This document shows, piece after piece, positions 16,051-24,882 of a DNA stretch of 64,000 nucleotides. Under the pieces are notes generated by a model. The model was not told the origin of the DNA and ran no database searches. It worked only from the letters and a program-made list of their open reading frames with translations. Made by a program: the position numbers and the translations under genes. This DNA is from Ruminiclostridium sufflavum DSM 19573 (GTDB lineage Bacteria > Bacillota > Clostridia > Acetivibrionales > DSM-1351), in contig NZ_QKMR01000017.1 in NCBI RefSeq assembly GCF_003208175.1, forward strand, positions 1 through 64,000. Direction: 5' to 3'. Positions within the stretch are counted from its first letter, which is position 1; every line of letters starts with the position of its first letter.

Positions 16051-16294
16051 AGTCAAGAAAGTCTGGCTCAGAAAGTTCGTCGTAATCATGGACGTGAAGG
16101 TCAACAAAACGCTCTGTAACAAAGTGAATGGCATTATTCCATTCTTCAAGGGTAATGATACCTTTATCCATTAGAATTTTCAGGAGAGCACGGGCTCCGA
16201 TTTCATTAGCAAAAATTGAACTCGTAAGTCCAGTTACAAAGTTAGTTTTAGAAAGCTCTTGGATGTATTTTTCATGTTTAGTCAATATTTTCAC
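16031..16294 (-). CDS. Small SHOCT-like protein on the opposite strand
   Basis: 87 residues from GTG 16294, with GAAGGAAG just upstream. The core ALLKILMDKGIITLEEWNNA resembles SHOCT-type short helical domains. It is the only minus-strand gene inside the early rightward operon and overlaps its neighbour's 3' end. It may be expressed in the lysogen. The start and reality are less certain than for the plus-strand genes. Confidence 0.5.
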   Translation of the reverse strand: MKILTKHEKYIQELSKTNFVTGLTSSIFANEIGARALLKILMDKGIITLEEWNNAIHFVTERFVDLHVHDYDELSEPDFLDFNPRSK

Positions 16295-16371
16295 CTTCCT
16301 TCGGTAATTGTTGGTAGCACATCAATTATATCACAGGGAGCAAGGAACTAATACAGGAAGGAGGACATTTA

Positions 16372-16584
16372 ATGCAAAAAAGACAACTTACGCCGTTCGG
16401 AAAAACCGTAAAAAAACGGCTTGTTGAAAAAGGTATGACACAGGTTCGACTTGCCGAAGAGGTAGGAACAAGTAACAAGTATTTGAATTTAATCCTTTAC
16501 GGAGACAGAACGGGTGAAAAGTATCTCGAAAAAATAATTTCAGTACTCGGTATTGACCCGGAGGAATTTAAAAAATCAGCATAA
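16372..16584 (+). CDS. Small XRE/Ner-like DNA-binding protein
   Basis: 70 residues, GGAGG before ATG 16372. Almost the whole protein is one HTH domain (MTQVRLAEEVGTSNKYLNLI at ~22-41). In Mu the Ner protein sits just before gene A and turns down early transcription. Position and size fit this role, but the sequence is closer to generic XRE proteins. Confidence 0.75.
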   Translation: MQKRQLTPFGKTVKKRLVEKGMTQVRLAEEVGTSNKYLNLILYGDRTGEKYLEKIISVLGIDPEEFKKSA

Positions 16585-16596
16585 GGGGGAATTGAT

Positions 16597-16890
16597 TTGA
16601 ATAACATCAGTAGTTTTATTGCAGAGCTTGAAAGTCTAAGGTCAGACATGGGGAAAGGAAAGAATGCTCTTAATTCTGAAGATAAGAAGTTCATATTTGA
16701 GCGAAAGCTCAGAGAGTTCCAAGACAAAGAGGAGCAGCTTCAGGCAGAAATCCAAAGAGAGATTGAGGACTTCTTTGCCTACATGAATATGAAACAGGCA
16801 AGCATTGAGACTTTTAATGCAATAAAGGAATATGTAGAGGCTGAAATCAAAAAGCTTGAGCAATCTTTAAAGGAGCTTAATATCAAATAG
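16597..16890 (+). CDS. Coiled-coil early phage protein
   Basis: 97 residues from TTG 16597 with GGGGG upstream. The protein is almost all charged alpha helix (LREFQDKEEQLQAEIQREIE). No family recognised. It lies directly before the transposase gene. A short inverted repeat, AAGAGCGT/ACGCTCTT, follows at 16926-16956 in the gap to the transposase. Confidence 0.6.
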   Translation: MNNISSFIAELESLRSDMGKGKNALNSEDKKFIFERKLREFQDKEEQLQAEIQREIEDFFAYMNMKQASIETFNAIKEYVEAEIKKLEQSLKELNIK

Positions 16891-17038
16891 TCGGAGGGAT
16901 GGAATGTGTTTGGAGGCATAAAGAAAAGAGCGTCCACTCTCAAAGGAAACGCTCTTATCACGATAGCTGATGAAAACATTCATCCTCTCTATTCTATCAA
17001 GTGCACACAAAAATGTAAAGCGAGGAGGGACAGAGGAT

Positions 17039-19123
17039 TTGGCGGAAACATTTATCACACTTGAACAGGCGGCAAAGCTTGAGGGTGTATCATATGAAAC
17101 TATGAAAAAACGTATTCAGCGCAACCCGGGTGAATTTAAGATATCGAAAGAGCCGGGAGAGAATGGCGGCAAAGACCGAGTAACGGTTTCCCTTTCCTAC
17201 CTCTCCTCGAAAGCAAGGAAAGCATATAAGGCTAGGCAGAAGGTAGACGTAGAAGGTACCAAAATGGAGCAGAAAAGTCAGGAGTCCCTGTGGTATTTAA
17301 ACATTGACCTCAATTGGTACATTGAAAATCATAAGCGAGAATATTACGAAGCGGTCGAGCTCTCGAAACGTGTTCAGGAGTTCGTCGAATATGGAGAAGG
17401 TGAGCGCACGGCCTACGCAGAGACATTTGCCGAAGGGCTTGAAATCAGCAAACGGACACTTTACCGATATGCTGAAAGCTACCTCGAAGCGAGTGCATGG
17501 GCCGCAAAGCTTGAACATGAGGAAGGCGAATGCTTCGATTTCTTCAAGGTGCTTGCATTATGCAGGAAACCCAAGGAGTCAAACACATTCCCTAGCTTGA
17601 CAGACGAACAGAGGGCTCTAATTGAGAACATATGGTTTGACAAGGAGTTTGCCAATAATGACGGCACGATTGAAATGCTTTTTTGGAAGTTCGAGGAGGT
17701 TGCTGAGCGTAAAGGATGGGAAGATTATCCTTCCATTAAGACTGTGGCTCGGTACATAAAATATCTTATGGACGAGCTTCAGGGACGAAACGCACACTAT
17801 CTCGCAGCCAATGGCATGAGAGCGTTTAAAAATGCCCGGATGCTCAAGGGTAAGCGTGACACGACAGCACTTCAGGTAATGGAGTTTGTACAGGGCGACG
17901 AGCATACCTTCGATTGCTGGGTACAGTATACGCATCCGAACGGGAAAATAAAAGCAGTAAGGCCGAAGCTTGTCGCATGGCTTGACACTCGTTCGCGCTG
18001 CATCATGGGCGATGTGCTTTGTGTTGATGCTAACTCTCAGATACTAAAGGAAAGCCTAGTCAAGATGCTGTACTCCCATCCGGGAGGCGTACCGAAACAC
18101 CTGCATATTGACAACGGAAAAGATTACACCTCAAAGACAAATACCGGGCAGAGCCGCAAGGAGCGACAGATGCAGGAGCTTGAGTTTGACAGCGAGTCAA
18201 AAGGCTTCTACCGTTCTATTGGGATTGATGAGTGGTCAAGGTCTCTACCATATGAGCCGTGGAGTAAAGGACAAATTGAGAGACTCTTCGGAACAGTCTG
18301 CTCCATGTTCACAAAATGGATGGCCTCTTATGTCGGAACACTGACCGGGTCGAAAACTTCGGGTAAGCGCAAGAAGGACATTTCCGGGATGCTTGAACGA
18401 GGTGAGCTTCTGACTATGGAAGAGTTTTACGAATGCTGGACAAAGTGGAAAAACGAGGTCTATCACAAGCGCGAGCACAGCTCCCTCAAAAAAGACCGGG
18501 AGAAATATATTACACCGATTGAACTCTTTGAAAAGGCTGAGCGTTACTATAAGGCGTCACCGCCGAGGGAATATGCAGCGATGCTCCTCCTAAAGGCAGA
18601 CAGTTCCCTCGTCCGCAATCAAGGGATTTACAAGTTCGGAACACTGTACACAGCATATGAACTCTGTTACTACATCGGGCAGAACGTCAATATCAAGTGG
18701 GACATCGACGATGTCACAAGGCTCTATGTCTTTGACAAGAACGGAAAGAAAATATGTGAGGCTATCTCAGCTGAGCTCCTTCAGATTGCGCCCCGTGTTC
18801 CACAGGCAGCACTCGAAGAGCACATCAGAAAGCAGAAAACGCAGCTCCGCGATACCAAAGAAAAGCTTGAATGGTATCAGACGCCACATGAGCTTAGGGT
18901 ACAGGATGAACAAGGCACTCCCACAGTGGTCGGCGGTGTAGACCTCACAGTCAAGGCTAAGAGGAATGACAAGCTCATTCAACTTCCCAATGATAAGGAG
19001 TTCCGTGAAGAGGTAAAGGCCGGAAGTATTTCTAAGAAGCAAAAGCAGCATAAGGAATCTGATGATGAATTTCTAAACAAAAAGGCTCAAACAGCCCTTA
19101 AACGGCTGAGAGCTTTAGGATAA
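17039..19123 (+). CDS. MuA-like DDE transposase
   Basis: 694 residues from TTG 17039, chosen because AGGAGGG ends 9 bases before it; an upstream in-frame ATG at 16970 has no RBS. The N-terminus has a MuA-type winged HTH (ITLEQAAKLEGVSYETMKKR). The RNase H-like core shows D in HTFDCW (~290), D in HIDNGKDY (~356) and E in KGQIERLFG (~410). A Mu-C beta barrel and a basic tail that may contact MuB follow. It joins phage ends to target DNA, giving the 5-bp duplication seen here, and drives replicative transposition. The length is close to MuA (663). Confidence 0.93.
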   Translation: MAETFITLEQAAKLEGVSYETMKKRIQRNPGEFKISKEPGENGGKDRVTVSLSYLSSKARKAYKARQKVDVEGTKMEQKSQESLWYLNIDLNWYIENHKREYYEAVELSKRVQEFVEYGEGERTAYAETFAEGLEISKRTLYRYAESYLEASAWAAKLEHEEGECFDFFKVLALCRKPKESNTFPSLTDEQRALIENIWFDKEFANNDGTIEMLFWKFEEVAERKGWEDYPSIKTVARYIKYLMDELQGRNAHYLAANGMRAFKNARMLKGKRDTTALQVMEFVQGDEHTFDCWVQYTHPNGKIKAVRPKLVAWLDTRSRCIMGDVLCVDANSQILKESLVKMLYSHPGGVPKHLHIDNGKDYTSKTNTGQSRKERQMQELEFDSESKGFYRSIGIDEWSRSLPYEPWSKGQIERLFGTVCSMFTKWMASYVGTLTGSKTSGKRKKDISGMLERGELLTMEEFYECWTKWKNEVYHKREHSSLKKDREKYITPIELFEKAERYYKASPPREYAAMLLLKADSSLVRNQGIYKFGTLYTAYELCYYIGQNVNIKWDIDDVTRLYVFDKNGKKICEAISAELLQIAPRVPQAALEEHIRKQKTQLRDTKEKLEWYQTPHELRVQDEQGTPTVVGGVDLTVKAKRNDKLIQLPNDKEFREEVKAGSISKKQKQHKESDDEFLNKKAQTALKRLRALG

Positions 19124-19141
19124 TAAAGGAGGATAACGGAT

Positions 19142-20113
19142 ATGGAAGCAGCAGCAAGAAACTATACAGGTGAAACAAGTACTCTTGCATACAAGGTAAA
19201 TGAGTATAAAAAAAATAATGGTATGACGATTACAGAGCTTGCAAGTGCTATAAATTACTCAAGGTCAACCGTTTCCCGGTATCTCTCCGGGAAGTATGAC
19301 AGCGACGCGACGGAGCTTGAAGCTAAGCTCACCGCCTTTCTCAAAGAAGTGACAGGCGAAGAGCTTGCAGCAGCAACCGCCGAGAAGTCGAATGTTGTTA
19401 ACTTCACCAAGCGGAAGAGCTTTTTTGAAAGCCATGATGCACAGAATATAATCGGTGTATGCAGTTCCTGTCAGGAATATATCGGTCTCGGCATTGTTGT
19501 AGGAAAATCTGGATACGGTAAGACTCACGCATTGAAATACTACGCAAAGATGCCACGGGTAGCATACATTGAGTGTGACGACACGATGAGTTCAAGAGAC
19601 CTTGTTGAAGCTATCGAAAGGGCTCTCGGTATTCCGACAACATATGGGACAATATGGAAACGTGTAAACGGAATCCGGGAATTTTTAAATGTTAATCGCG
19701 GATATCTCCTAATTATAGACGAGGCAGACAAGCTGATTAGCAAGTACACGCAAAAGAAAATGGAAATCCTTCGTGCTATTTTCGACCAATGCGATGTCGG
19801 CATGGTCATCGCAGGAGAGCCAAAGTTAGAAGCACAAATAAAATCCTATCTTGTACGCTTTGCAAACCGTGTTGATTTTTGTGCAAGACTGAGGGGTCTC
19901 TCCGGCAAGGAGGTTGAGAGCTTCCTAGAAGGCTATGAAATTGATGAGGATGCACTTGCCGAACTGAAAGCTCGGGCTTGCAACAATCAGACAGGCTGCT
20001 TCCGTTTGCTTGACCGTACACTAAACAATGTTTTCCGTATTCTGAAGGAGCACGGGAGTAATACAGTTACACTGGATACTATTAGCAAAGCATCCAGCAT
20101 GATGATGCTTTAA
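19142..20113 (+). CDS. MuB-like target-selection ATPase
   Basis: 323 residues, RBS AAGGAGG. An N-terminal XRE-type HTH lies at ~15-60 (MTITELASAINYSRSTVSRY), then an AAA+ domain with Walker A GKSGYGKTHA (~120) and Walker B LLIIDEADK (~190). MuB forms ATP-dependent filaments on DNA, delivers targets to MuA and protects the phage's own DNA from insertion. It lies directly downstream of the transposase, as in Mu. Confidence 0.92.
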   Translation: MEAAARNYTGETSTLAYKVNEYKKNNGMTITELASAINYSRSTVSRYLSGKYDSDATELEAKLTAFLKEVTGEELAAATAEKSNVVNFTKRKSFFESHDAQNIIGVCSSCQEYIGLGIVVGKSGYGKTHALKYYAKMPRVAYIECDDTMSSRDLVEAIERALGIPTTYGTIWKRVNGIREFLNVNRGYLLIIDEADKLISKYTQKKMEILRAIFDQCDVGMVIAGEPKLEAQIKSYLVRFANRVDFCARLRGLSGKEVESFLEGYEIDEDALAELKARACNNQTGCFRLLDRTLNNVFRILKEHGSNTVTLDTISKASSMMML

Positions 20114-20143
20114 TCTCAAAATATTTGACAAGGAGGATGACTG

Positions 20144-20500
20144 ATGAAAAGTCCAACATTAAAAATTGAAGAGGCCGTAATGGTAGGTCTTAACTGTATT
20201 GAACAGGGGCTCGACAGCAAAGCTATAGTTAAAAGTTTTATTCTAAAAGCAGTATCTCAGAACAGTATGCCTTTACAACAATCAACGCTTGAGGAATTAC
20301 CAATAAGTATTTTTGAATTATTCCACAGCAAACTTGACATTGGATTTGAAATTCACGATGGGAAAATAACAAGTGCATCCATAGATAACTCAGAATATAT
20401 TCAAAGCTTATTTCAATTAGCTGAAAAAGGGATTGATTTTGGAGACATGCCCGATTTTGGAATTATAAAGATGCTGAGAGGAGATGACAAACAATGGTAA
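20144..20500 (+). CDS. Hypothetical phage protein
   Basis: 118 residues, AAGGAGG before ATG 20144. No motif recognised; mixed helix and strand, acidic C-terminus. It overlaps the Gam gene by 7 bp, so the two are translationally coupled. Position corresponds to the kil/semi-essential early region of Mu. Confidence 0.65.
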   Translation: MKSPTLKIEEAVMVGLNCIEQGLDSKAIVKSFILKAVSQNSMPLQQSTLEELPISIFELFHSKLDIGFEIHDGKITSASIDNSEYIQSLFQLAEKGIDFGDMPDFGIIKMLRGDDKQW

Positions 20501-21006
20501 GAACAAGAATCAAGGAGACTCCAACTTTCAGGTCATGGGAAGATGTAGACAATGCATTGAGAGAAATTGCTGAAGCAGAAATTGACCTTCTGGACATTGA
20601 GGGTGAAATGAACAAACAGCTTCAAGGTGTTAAGCTCACAGCAGCACAGGAGGCAAAGCCTATTCAAGAGCGTATAAAAGTAATCGGCAAGGACATTAAA
20701 GCCTTTGTCGAGGAACATAGAGGCGAGCTTGACGGCAAGACAAAGACATTAAATTTTGGAAAGACGGGTTTTCGAAAAAGTACAAAAGTTATGCTTCCCA
20801 AAGCTAAGGACAAACTTGCAGTAATAATAAAAAGTCTGAAGGCACGCAAAATGAATGACTGCATTTTAACGACAGAAACCATAAACAAGGATGTCCTAAA
20901 AAAGTATACAGAGGATGAAATTATCCGGGTTGGTGCAACACTGAAAAAAGAGGACACCTTTTGGTATGAAACTGACCGCGAAAAGCTGCAAGCTTTTCAG
21001 CAATAA
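20494..21006 (+). CDS. gam: Mu Gam-like host-nuclease inhibitor
   Basis: 170 residues. Two long N-terminal helices, then TLNFGKTGFRKSTKV and the conserved TLKKEDTFWYETDREK near the C-terminus, typical of Mu Gam. Gam is a Ku-like protein that binds DNA ends and blocks host exonucleases. The length matches Mu Gam (174). Confidence 0.88.
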   Translation: MVRTRIKETPTFRSWEDVDNALREIAEAEIDLLDIEGEMNKQLQGVKLTAAQEAKPIQERIKVIGKDIKAFVEEHRGELDGKTKTLNFGKTGFRKSTKVMLPKAKDKLAVIIKSLKARKMNDCILTTETINKDVLKKYTEDEIIRVGATLKKEDTFWYETDREKLQAFQQ

Positions 21007-21018
21007 GGGGGCGATATT

Positions 21019-21540
21019 GTGGCTGGAAAGGCTTACCGTGGCTATAATAATTCACACTACTCTATCCGTACAATTTGGGGACTTGCAAAGTCCCCGGAGC
21101 TATCTCTTGATGATGATGACCTGTATTGCATAATTGGTCGTGAAACAAAAAAGGATAGCATGAGAAAGCTGACACAAGGCGAAATTGATAAAGTATGCCG
21201 GGTACTCTCTAACATGAAGGATGATATTAAAAAGGCTCAGAGAGGTGGCAGATGCCAACGAACGGACGAAGGCGGGAATCCATTAACCGAAAGCCTTCGC
21301 CGCAAGATTTATGCTCTAACCGGGGAACTCGGATGGAATAGCAATAATGAGCGAATAAACGGTTTCGCAAAAAAGATGTTCAATGTAGACCGTATCGAAT
21401 GGCTGACAGTTCAGCAGAGCCACAAGCTCATTGAGGCCCTAAAGAAGATGGTCGGCAGAAAGGAGGCGGCACATGACAACGAAAACGAAAAAACCAAAGA
21501 AAATGACCGCCCGCGAAAAGGCGAAACGGGCAGAGATTAA
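21019..21540 (+). CDS. GemA-like regulatory protein (Mu gp16, DUF1018)
   Basis: 173 residues from GTG 21019. The core LRRKIYALTGELGWN and ERINGFAKKMFNVDRIEWLT is the DUF1018 pattern. In Mu, GemA alters host gene expression and supercoiling-related functions. The N-terminus LAKSPELSLDDDDLYCIIG also fits. The 3' end overlaps the next gene by 68 bp in another frame. Confidence 0.85.
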   Translation: MAGKAYRGYNNSHYSIRTIWGLAKSPELSLDDDDLYCIIGRETKKDSMRKLTQGEIDKVCRVLSNMKDDIKKAQRGGRCQRTDEGGNPLTESLRRKIYALTGELGWNSNNERINGFAKKMFNVDRIEWLTVQQSHKLIEALKKMVGRKEAAHDNENEKTKENDRPRKGETGRD

Positions 21541-21856
21541 AAAGGAGCTTCAGGGAAAAGGTATCCTTCCACCTGACAAGCCTAAGCTCAACCGCAAGAA
21601 GTTTGCGGCGGAGGTCTGGAAAGAGTTTGAAGAAGAATGCACTGGGATTGAAGATATTTTTGAGCTCCATAAGTGCCTCGGATGGATGGTATCTGACAAG
21701 ATGCACAAGGTGAATGAAGAACAGGTCGGGGTTCTGAAGCTTATGAAACTAACCGTTGAAGTGAAACGCTTCAAAAAAAGGCTAAGGGATGAAGGGCGTA
21801 TCTCTTACAAGTTTGATGAAATTTATGAAATTATTAAACCCATTCTTAATTTATGA
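21473..21856 (+). CDS. Hypothetical phage protein overlapping gemA
   Basis: 127 residues, AGGAGGCGGCAC before ATG 21473. The N-terminal ~50 residues are very rich in Lys/Arg. A helical region at ~60-127 includes FELHKCLGWMVSDKMH. No family recognised. The strong RBS lies inside gemA, and the 68-bp overlap suggests real compact packing. Confidence 0.65.
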   Translation: MTTKTKKPKKMTAREKAKRAEIKKELQGKGILPPDKPKLNRKKFAAEVWKEFEEECTGIEDIFELHKCLGWMVSDKMHKVNEEQVGVLKLMKLTVEVKRFKKRLRDEGRISYKFDEIYEIIKPILNL

Positions 21857-21889
21857 AAGATTATGTTTTAAAGGAGCGTGATATAAACA

Positions 21890-22153
21890 ATGGTTAACAC
21901 TGACATAGTAATGGAGTCTTTTTTGCAAGTTAATCTAAATAAGCTTTGCAAGGCACCGATTATAGTAGTTTACAAAAACGCATCTGATTATCCAGACAAG
22001 TATGTTGCAAGGCTATGGAATATAGATAAGCCGACACTGTTTGTTATGGTTAATGAACAAATTGAAGGCATAAGGAATAATATCCCAAAAAGTATGTTTA
22101 AAATAGAACGGACTCCGAGTGATGATTTGACTATAGTTGAATCTTACATATAA
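21890..22153 (+). CDS. Hypothetical small phage protein
   Basis: 87 residues, AAGGAGCG before ATG 21890. Mixed alpha/beta with VVYKNASDYPDKYVARLWN. No motif recognised; many phages carry small proteins with a similar N-terminus, all without known function. Confidence 0.6.
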   Translation: MVNTDIVMESFLQVNLNKLCKAPIIVVYKNASDYPDKYVARLWNIDKPTLFVMVNEQIEGIRNNIPKSMFKIERTPSDDLTIVESYI

Positions 22154-22189
22154 GAGCCTAATTGAGTTAATAAACTTTAGGAGGTCGAC

Positions 22190-22369
22190 ATGTCAAAAGC
22201 TATTTTAGAAATCAACATGCCTGACAACTGCTTGACATGCACTATTTCTTATTATGAAACATCGGACATTAGAGAAGAACTTTTTTGCCCTGTGCTAGGT
22301 GTTGAAATTGAGAATTATGTTGAACGGCATAAGGATTGCCCTTTGAAGGAGGTTAAAGAAGAAAAATGA
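22190..22369 (+). CDS. Small cysteine-containing phage protein
   Basis: 59 residues from ATG 22190 with AGGAGG upstream. It has four cysteines (NCLTCT, LFCPV, KDCPL), perhaps a small metal-binding fold. Its TGA (22367-22369) overlaps the next start by 4 bp, which supports it as a real gene. Function unknown. Confidence 0.65.
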   Translation: MSKAILEINMPDNCLTCTISYYETSDIREELFCPVLGVEIENYVERHKDCPLKEVKEEK

Positions 22370-22824
22370 AAATATACGTTGCTTCATCATGGAGAAACAA
22401 TATACAGCCTTTCGTTGTAGAGGCACTAAGAAATGAGGGACATGAAGTCTACGATTTCAAAAATCCTGAACCCGGAAATCATGGCTTTCATTGGGGAGAA
22501 ATTGACCCGGATTGGGAATCATGGTCTCCTGAGAAATTTAGGGAGGCTCTGTCACATCCAGTGGCAGAGTCTGGATTCAAACTTGATATGAAGGCTCTTA
22601 AAGAGTGTGATGCTTGTGTAATGGTACTCTCTTGCGGAAGGTCTGCTCACTTAGAAGCTGGTTACGCTATAGGAGCCGGAAAGCCCACGGTAATCATGCT
22701 ACAGAATGGAGAGCCTGAGCTCATGTACAAAATGACACCGAATATCTGCTTAGATATTCAGGAGGTTGTCAAAAGTATAAACGCGATAAGCGATAAAAAA
22801 ATACAAGGAGATGGAAAGATATGA
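22366..22824 (+). CDS. Nucleoside 2-deoxyribosyltransferase-like protein
   Basis: 152 residues. YVASSWRN at the N-terminus, DACVMVLSCGRSAHLEAGYA (~85-104) and GKPTVIML fit the Rossmann-like fold of nucleoside 2-deoxyribosyltransferases and their phage relatives. The glutamate in HLEAG is in the place of the family's nucleophile. It might alter nucleotide pools, or act on nucleotide-derived signals of host defence; the second idea is speculation. ATG overlaps the previous stop and its own stop overlaps the lysin gene by 4 bp. Confidence 0.7.
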   Translation: MKIYVASSWRNNIQPFVVEALRNEGHEVYDFKNPEPGNHGFHWGEIDPDWESWSPEKFREALSHPVAESGFKLDMKALKECDACVMVLSCGRSAHLEAGYAIGAGKPTVIMLQNGEPELMYKMTPNICLDIQEVVKSINAISDKKIQGDGKI

Positions 22825-23678
22825 CAAAGGTTAACAAAAAAGGAATTGATGTATCAAAACATCAGGGCGTTATTAATTGGGACAAGGTAAAGGCTGCTGG
22901 AATAGAGTTTGCTATGCTGAGGGCAGGATTTGGCAACAACAATATTGACGGACAGTTTAAGAGAAATATTAAAGAGTGCAACAGAGTCGGCATCCCGGTT
23001 GGTGTATATTGGTTCAGCTATGCACTAAACGCTGAAATGGCGGCTCGTGAAGCATGGCAGTGTATCGAAGCTATAAAGCCCTATAAAGTAGAATACCCGG
23101 TTTGCTTCGACCTTGAGTATGATACTGTAAGATATGCAAAAGAAAAAGGTGTAAAGATTGATAAAACAAAGGCGACAACATTTGTAAAAGCATTTTGCAC
23201 AGAGGTTGAAAAATCAGGCTATTTTGCCATGAATTATTCAAATCAGGACTATGCAAGGTCTATGTTTGACATGGATTATCTAAGTCGGTTTGACTTGTGG
23301 TATGCATACTATAACAAGAATTGCAGCCGTAATGATGCCGGATTGTGGCAGTATACAAGCAGTGGAAAGGTTACGGGGATTAACGGCAATGTTGACCTTG
23401 ATATTGCATTTAAGGATTATCCGGCTATTATAAGAGGTGCCGGACTAAATGGCCTCAGCAAGACCGCTTCCTCTTCCAACAGTTCACAGGACAAGGCAAA
23501 GGCAATTGTAAAAGGTGGGAAAGTAAAAGTACTGAAAGCTATCCAGTACAACGGGCAGCCCTTCAAGACCTATTATAAGGAATATGATGTTATTAGTGTG
23601 AACGGAGATAAAGTTGTTATTGGTATTGGAAAGACTGTGACTGCTGCTGTAAAGGCTTCGAATCTTGCCGGACTGTAA
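22821..23678 (+). CDS. GH25 lysozyme endolysin
   Basis: 285 residues. The glycoside hydrolase 25 domain at ~5-200 has GIDVSKHQG and the catalytic pair in CFDLEYD (~94-100), then LWQYTSSGKV. It cleaves the MurNAc-GlcNAc bond of the cell wall. A Ser/Asn linker and a C-terminal SH3-like ~60 residues may bind the wall. No signal peptide, so a holin is needed. It lies upstream of Mor, in the early or middle region, whereas Mu places lys after C. Confidence 0.9.
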   Translation: MTKVNKKGIDVSKHQGVINWDKVKAAGIEFAMLRAGFGNNNIDGQFKRNIKECNRVGIPVGVYWFSYALNAEMAAREAWQCIEAIKPYKVEYPVCFDLEYDTVRYAKEKGVKIDKTKATTFVKAFCTEVEKSGYFAMNYSNQDYARSMFDMDYLSRFDLWYAYYNKNCSRNDAGLWQYTSSGKVTGINGNVDLDIAFKDYPAIIRGAGLNGLSKTASSSNSSQDKAKAIVKGGKVKVLKAIQYNGQPFKTYYKEYDVISVNGDKVVIGIGKTVTAAVKASNLAGL

Positions 23679-23694
23679 AAAAGGAGGATAACCG

Positions 23695-24021
23695 ATGGAC
23701 ACATATGCTGGACTAGCAAAGGAACTTACTCTTGAGCAAATTCCAGAAGGTCTGTATAGACAAATTGCAGAAGCAATCGGTGTTGAAAATTTTGTTGAAC
23801 TGACACAACTTGTTGGTGGGGCTACGATTTATCTGCCGAAGACTGAGAGTGTTGTCCGTCCTGTTAGAGATGCAAGGATACGAGCTGAGTTTAACGGCTA
23901 CAATCATTTAGAGCTTTCAAAGCGGTACGAAGTAACCGAGCGTTGGGTTCGACAATTGTGTGGAGAAGGACATGCTGAAGGGCAGCTTTCGCTTTTTGAT
24001 TTTGAGGATGATGAAGGGTGA
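23695..24021 (+). CDS. mor: Mor-like middle/late transcription activator
   Basis: 108 residues, AAGGAGG before ATG 23695. The N-terminal dimer domain (IAEAIGVENFVELTQLVGG) and C-terminal HTH (ELSKRYEVTERWVRQLCG) are the Mor/C family pattern. It should bind inverted repeats upstream of phage promoters and switch on the late genes. The gap at 24294-24435 before the late operon is a candidate target. Confidence 0.88.
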   Translation: MDTYAGLAKELTLEQIPEGLYRQIAEAIGVENFVELTQLVGGATIYLPKTESVVRPVRDARIRAEFNGYNHLELSKRYEVTERWVRQLCGEGHAEGQLSLFDFEDDEG

Positions 24022-24293
24022 TGAAAGGTTGTGGAGCAATGACAAATGAAACATTGATAAAAGCAATTGAACTTACCGAAAGCATTAACGAACTGGAAGA
24101 TTTTATGTTTTGGTGTTCTGGCAAGCGTGAAGTGTTTAGATTCTATCCAGCATCGATAATAAAAATAAAGCGACGCTGGTGGTGCGGAGTAGATAGCAAA
24201 GAATATGAACTGCCAAAAAGATTGCAAGAAAAAATTGCAGAGTACATACAAGAAGAACTGAACCTGCTAAGAGCCGAAAGAGATAACTTGTAA
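24018..24293 (+). CDS. Hypothetical protein after Mor
   Basis: 91 residues from GTG 24018; ATG 24021 and ATG 24039 are alternatives and none has an ideal ribosome site. The start overlaps the mor stop by 4 bp. Aromatic-rich middle (KRRWWCGVDSKEYELP) and a helical C-terminus. No family recognised. Confidence 0.55.
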   Translation: MMKGCGAMTNETLIKAIELTESINELEDFMFWCSGKREVFRFYPASIIKIKRRWWCGVDSKEYELPKRLQEKIAEYIQEELNLLRAERDNL

Positions 24294-24374
24294 ACTATAT
24301 TAGCAAAGTGGTTATAGTAGGCGATTCTTAGAAGTACTACATATATATGGTTCAAAAAAAACAAGGTAATATTA
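24294..24374 (+). promoter_or_regulatory. Candidate Mor-dependent promoter region
   Basis: TAGTAGGCGATTCTTAGAAG followed by TACTAC forms an imperfect inverted repeat, then an AT-rich ACATATATATGG that could serve as -10. It lies between mor and the late operon, but a terminator stands between it and the holin gene, so its role is uncertain. Confidence 0.3.
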
Positions 24375-24406
24375 ACCATAGGAGCTACGCTCCTATGGTT
24401 TTTTTA
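24375..24406 (+). terminator. Terminator between middle and late genes
   Basis: ACCATAGGAGC and GCTCCTATGGT pair over 11 bp around TAC, followed by TTTTTTT. Confidence 0.8.
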
Positions 24407-24435
24407 TTAAAAATTTTATAGAGGAGGTTTCAAGC

Positions 24436-24870
24436 ATGGAAACAATTCAGTCAACAGTCAGTGAGGCAGCCGTCACAATCGTACTTTCCCTCATTGGTCT
24501 CCTTGCAGCCTATGCCACCTATGGCATTCACAAGGTGACTCAAAAGGTAAAGACACAGACGGTACAAATTAAGGACGACACCGCTCGTCAGTTGCTCAGC
24601 AGTGCACTTGAGGATGTTGAGGAACTAACGGTTGTCACTGTAGCAGCTCTTGAACAGACCACTGCAAAACAGCTCAGAGAATTTGTTAAGGATGGCAAGG
24701 TCGACCGTGCCGAGCTCGTCGCGCTATCAAAGCAGGCAGCGGACGAAATTACCGCAGCAGTAAAGCCGGAGGCACAGAAAATCATAGAAGAAAACTTCGG
24801 CAGCTTTAGGGGCTATGTCTCCAAGCTTATTGAGGAAAAAGTTCTCAAGCTGAAGGCAATATCATCATAA
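24436..24870 (+). CDS. LLH-type phage holin
   Basis: 144 residues. One N-terminal membrane segment (AAVTIVLSLIGLLAAYATYG, ~10-30), then a long charged helical domain, the pattern of phage holins of the LLH family. It would open the membrane for the GH25 lysin. RBS GAGGAGG. First gene of the late operon. Confidence 0.75.
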   Translation: METIQSTVSEAAVTIVLSLIGLLAAYATYGIHKVTQKVKTQTVQIKDDTARQLLSSALEDVEELTVVTVAALEQTTAKQLREFVKDGKVDRAELVALSKQAADEITAAVKPEAQKIIEENFGSFRGYVSKLIEEKVLKLKAISS

Positions 24871-24882
24871 AGGAGTGAGGGT

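Noticed and set aside
16970-17038. Longer N-terminus for the MuA-like transposase from ATG 16970
   Set aside because: No ribosome site at 16970; AGGAGGG fits TTG 17039, and the MuA-type HTH begins there.
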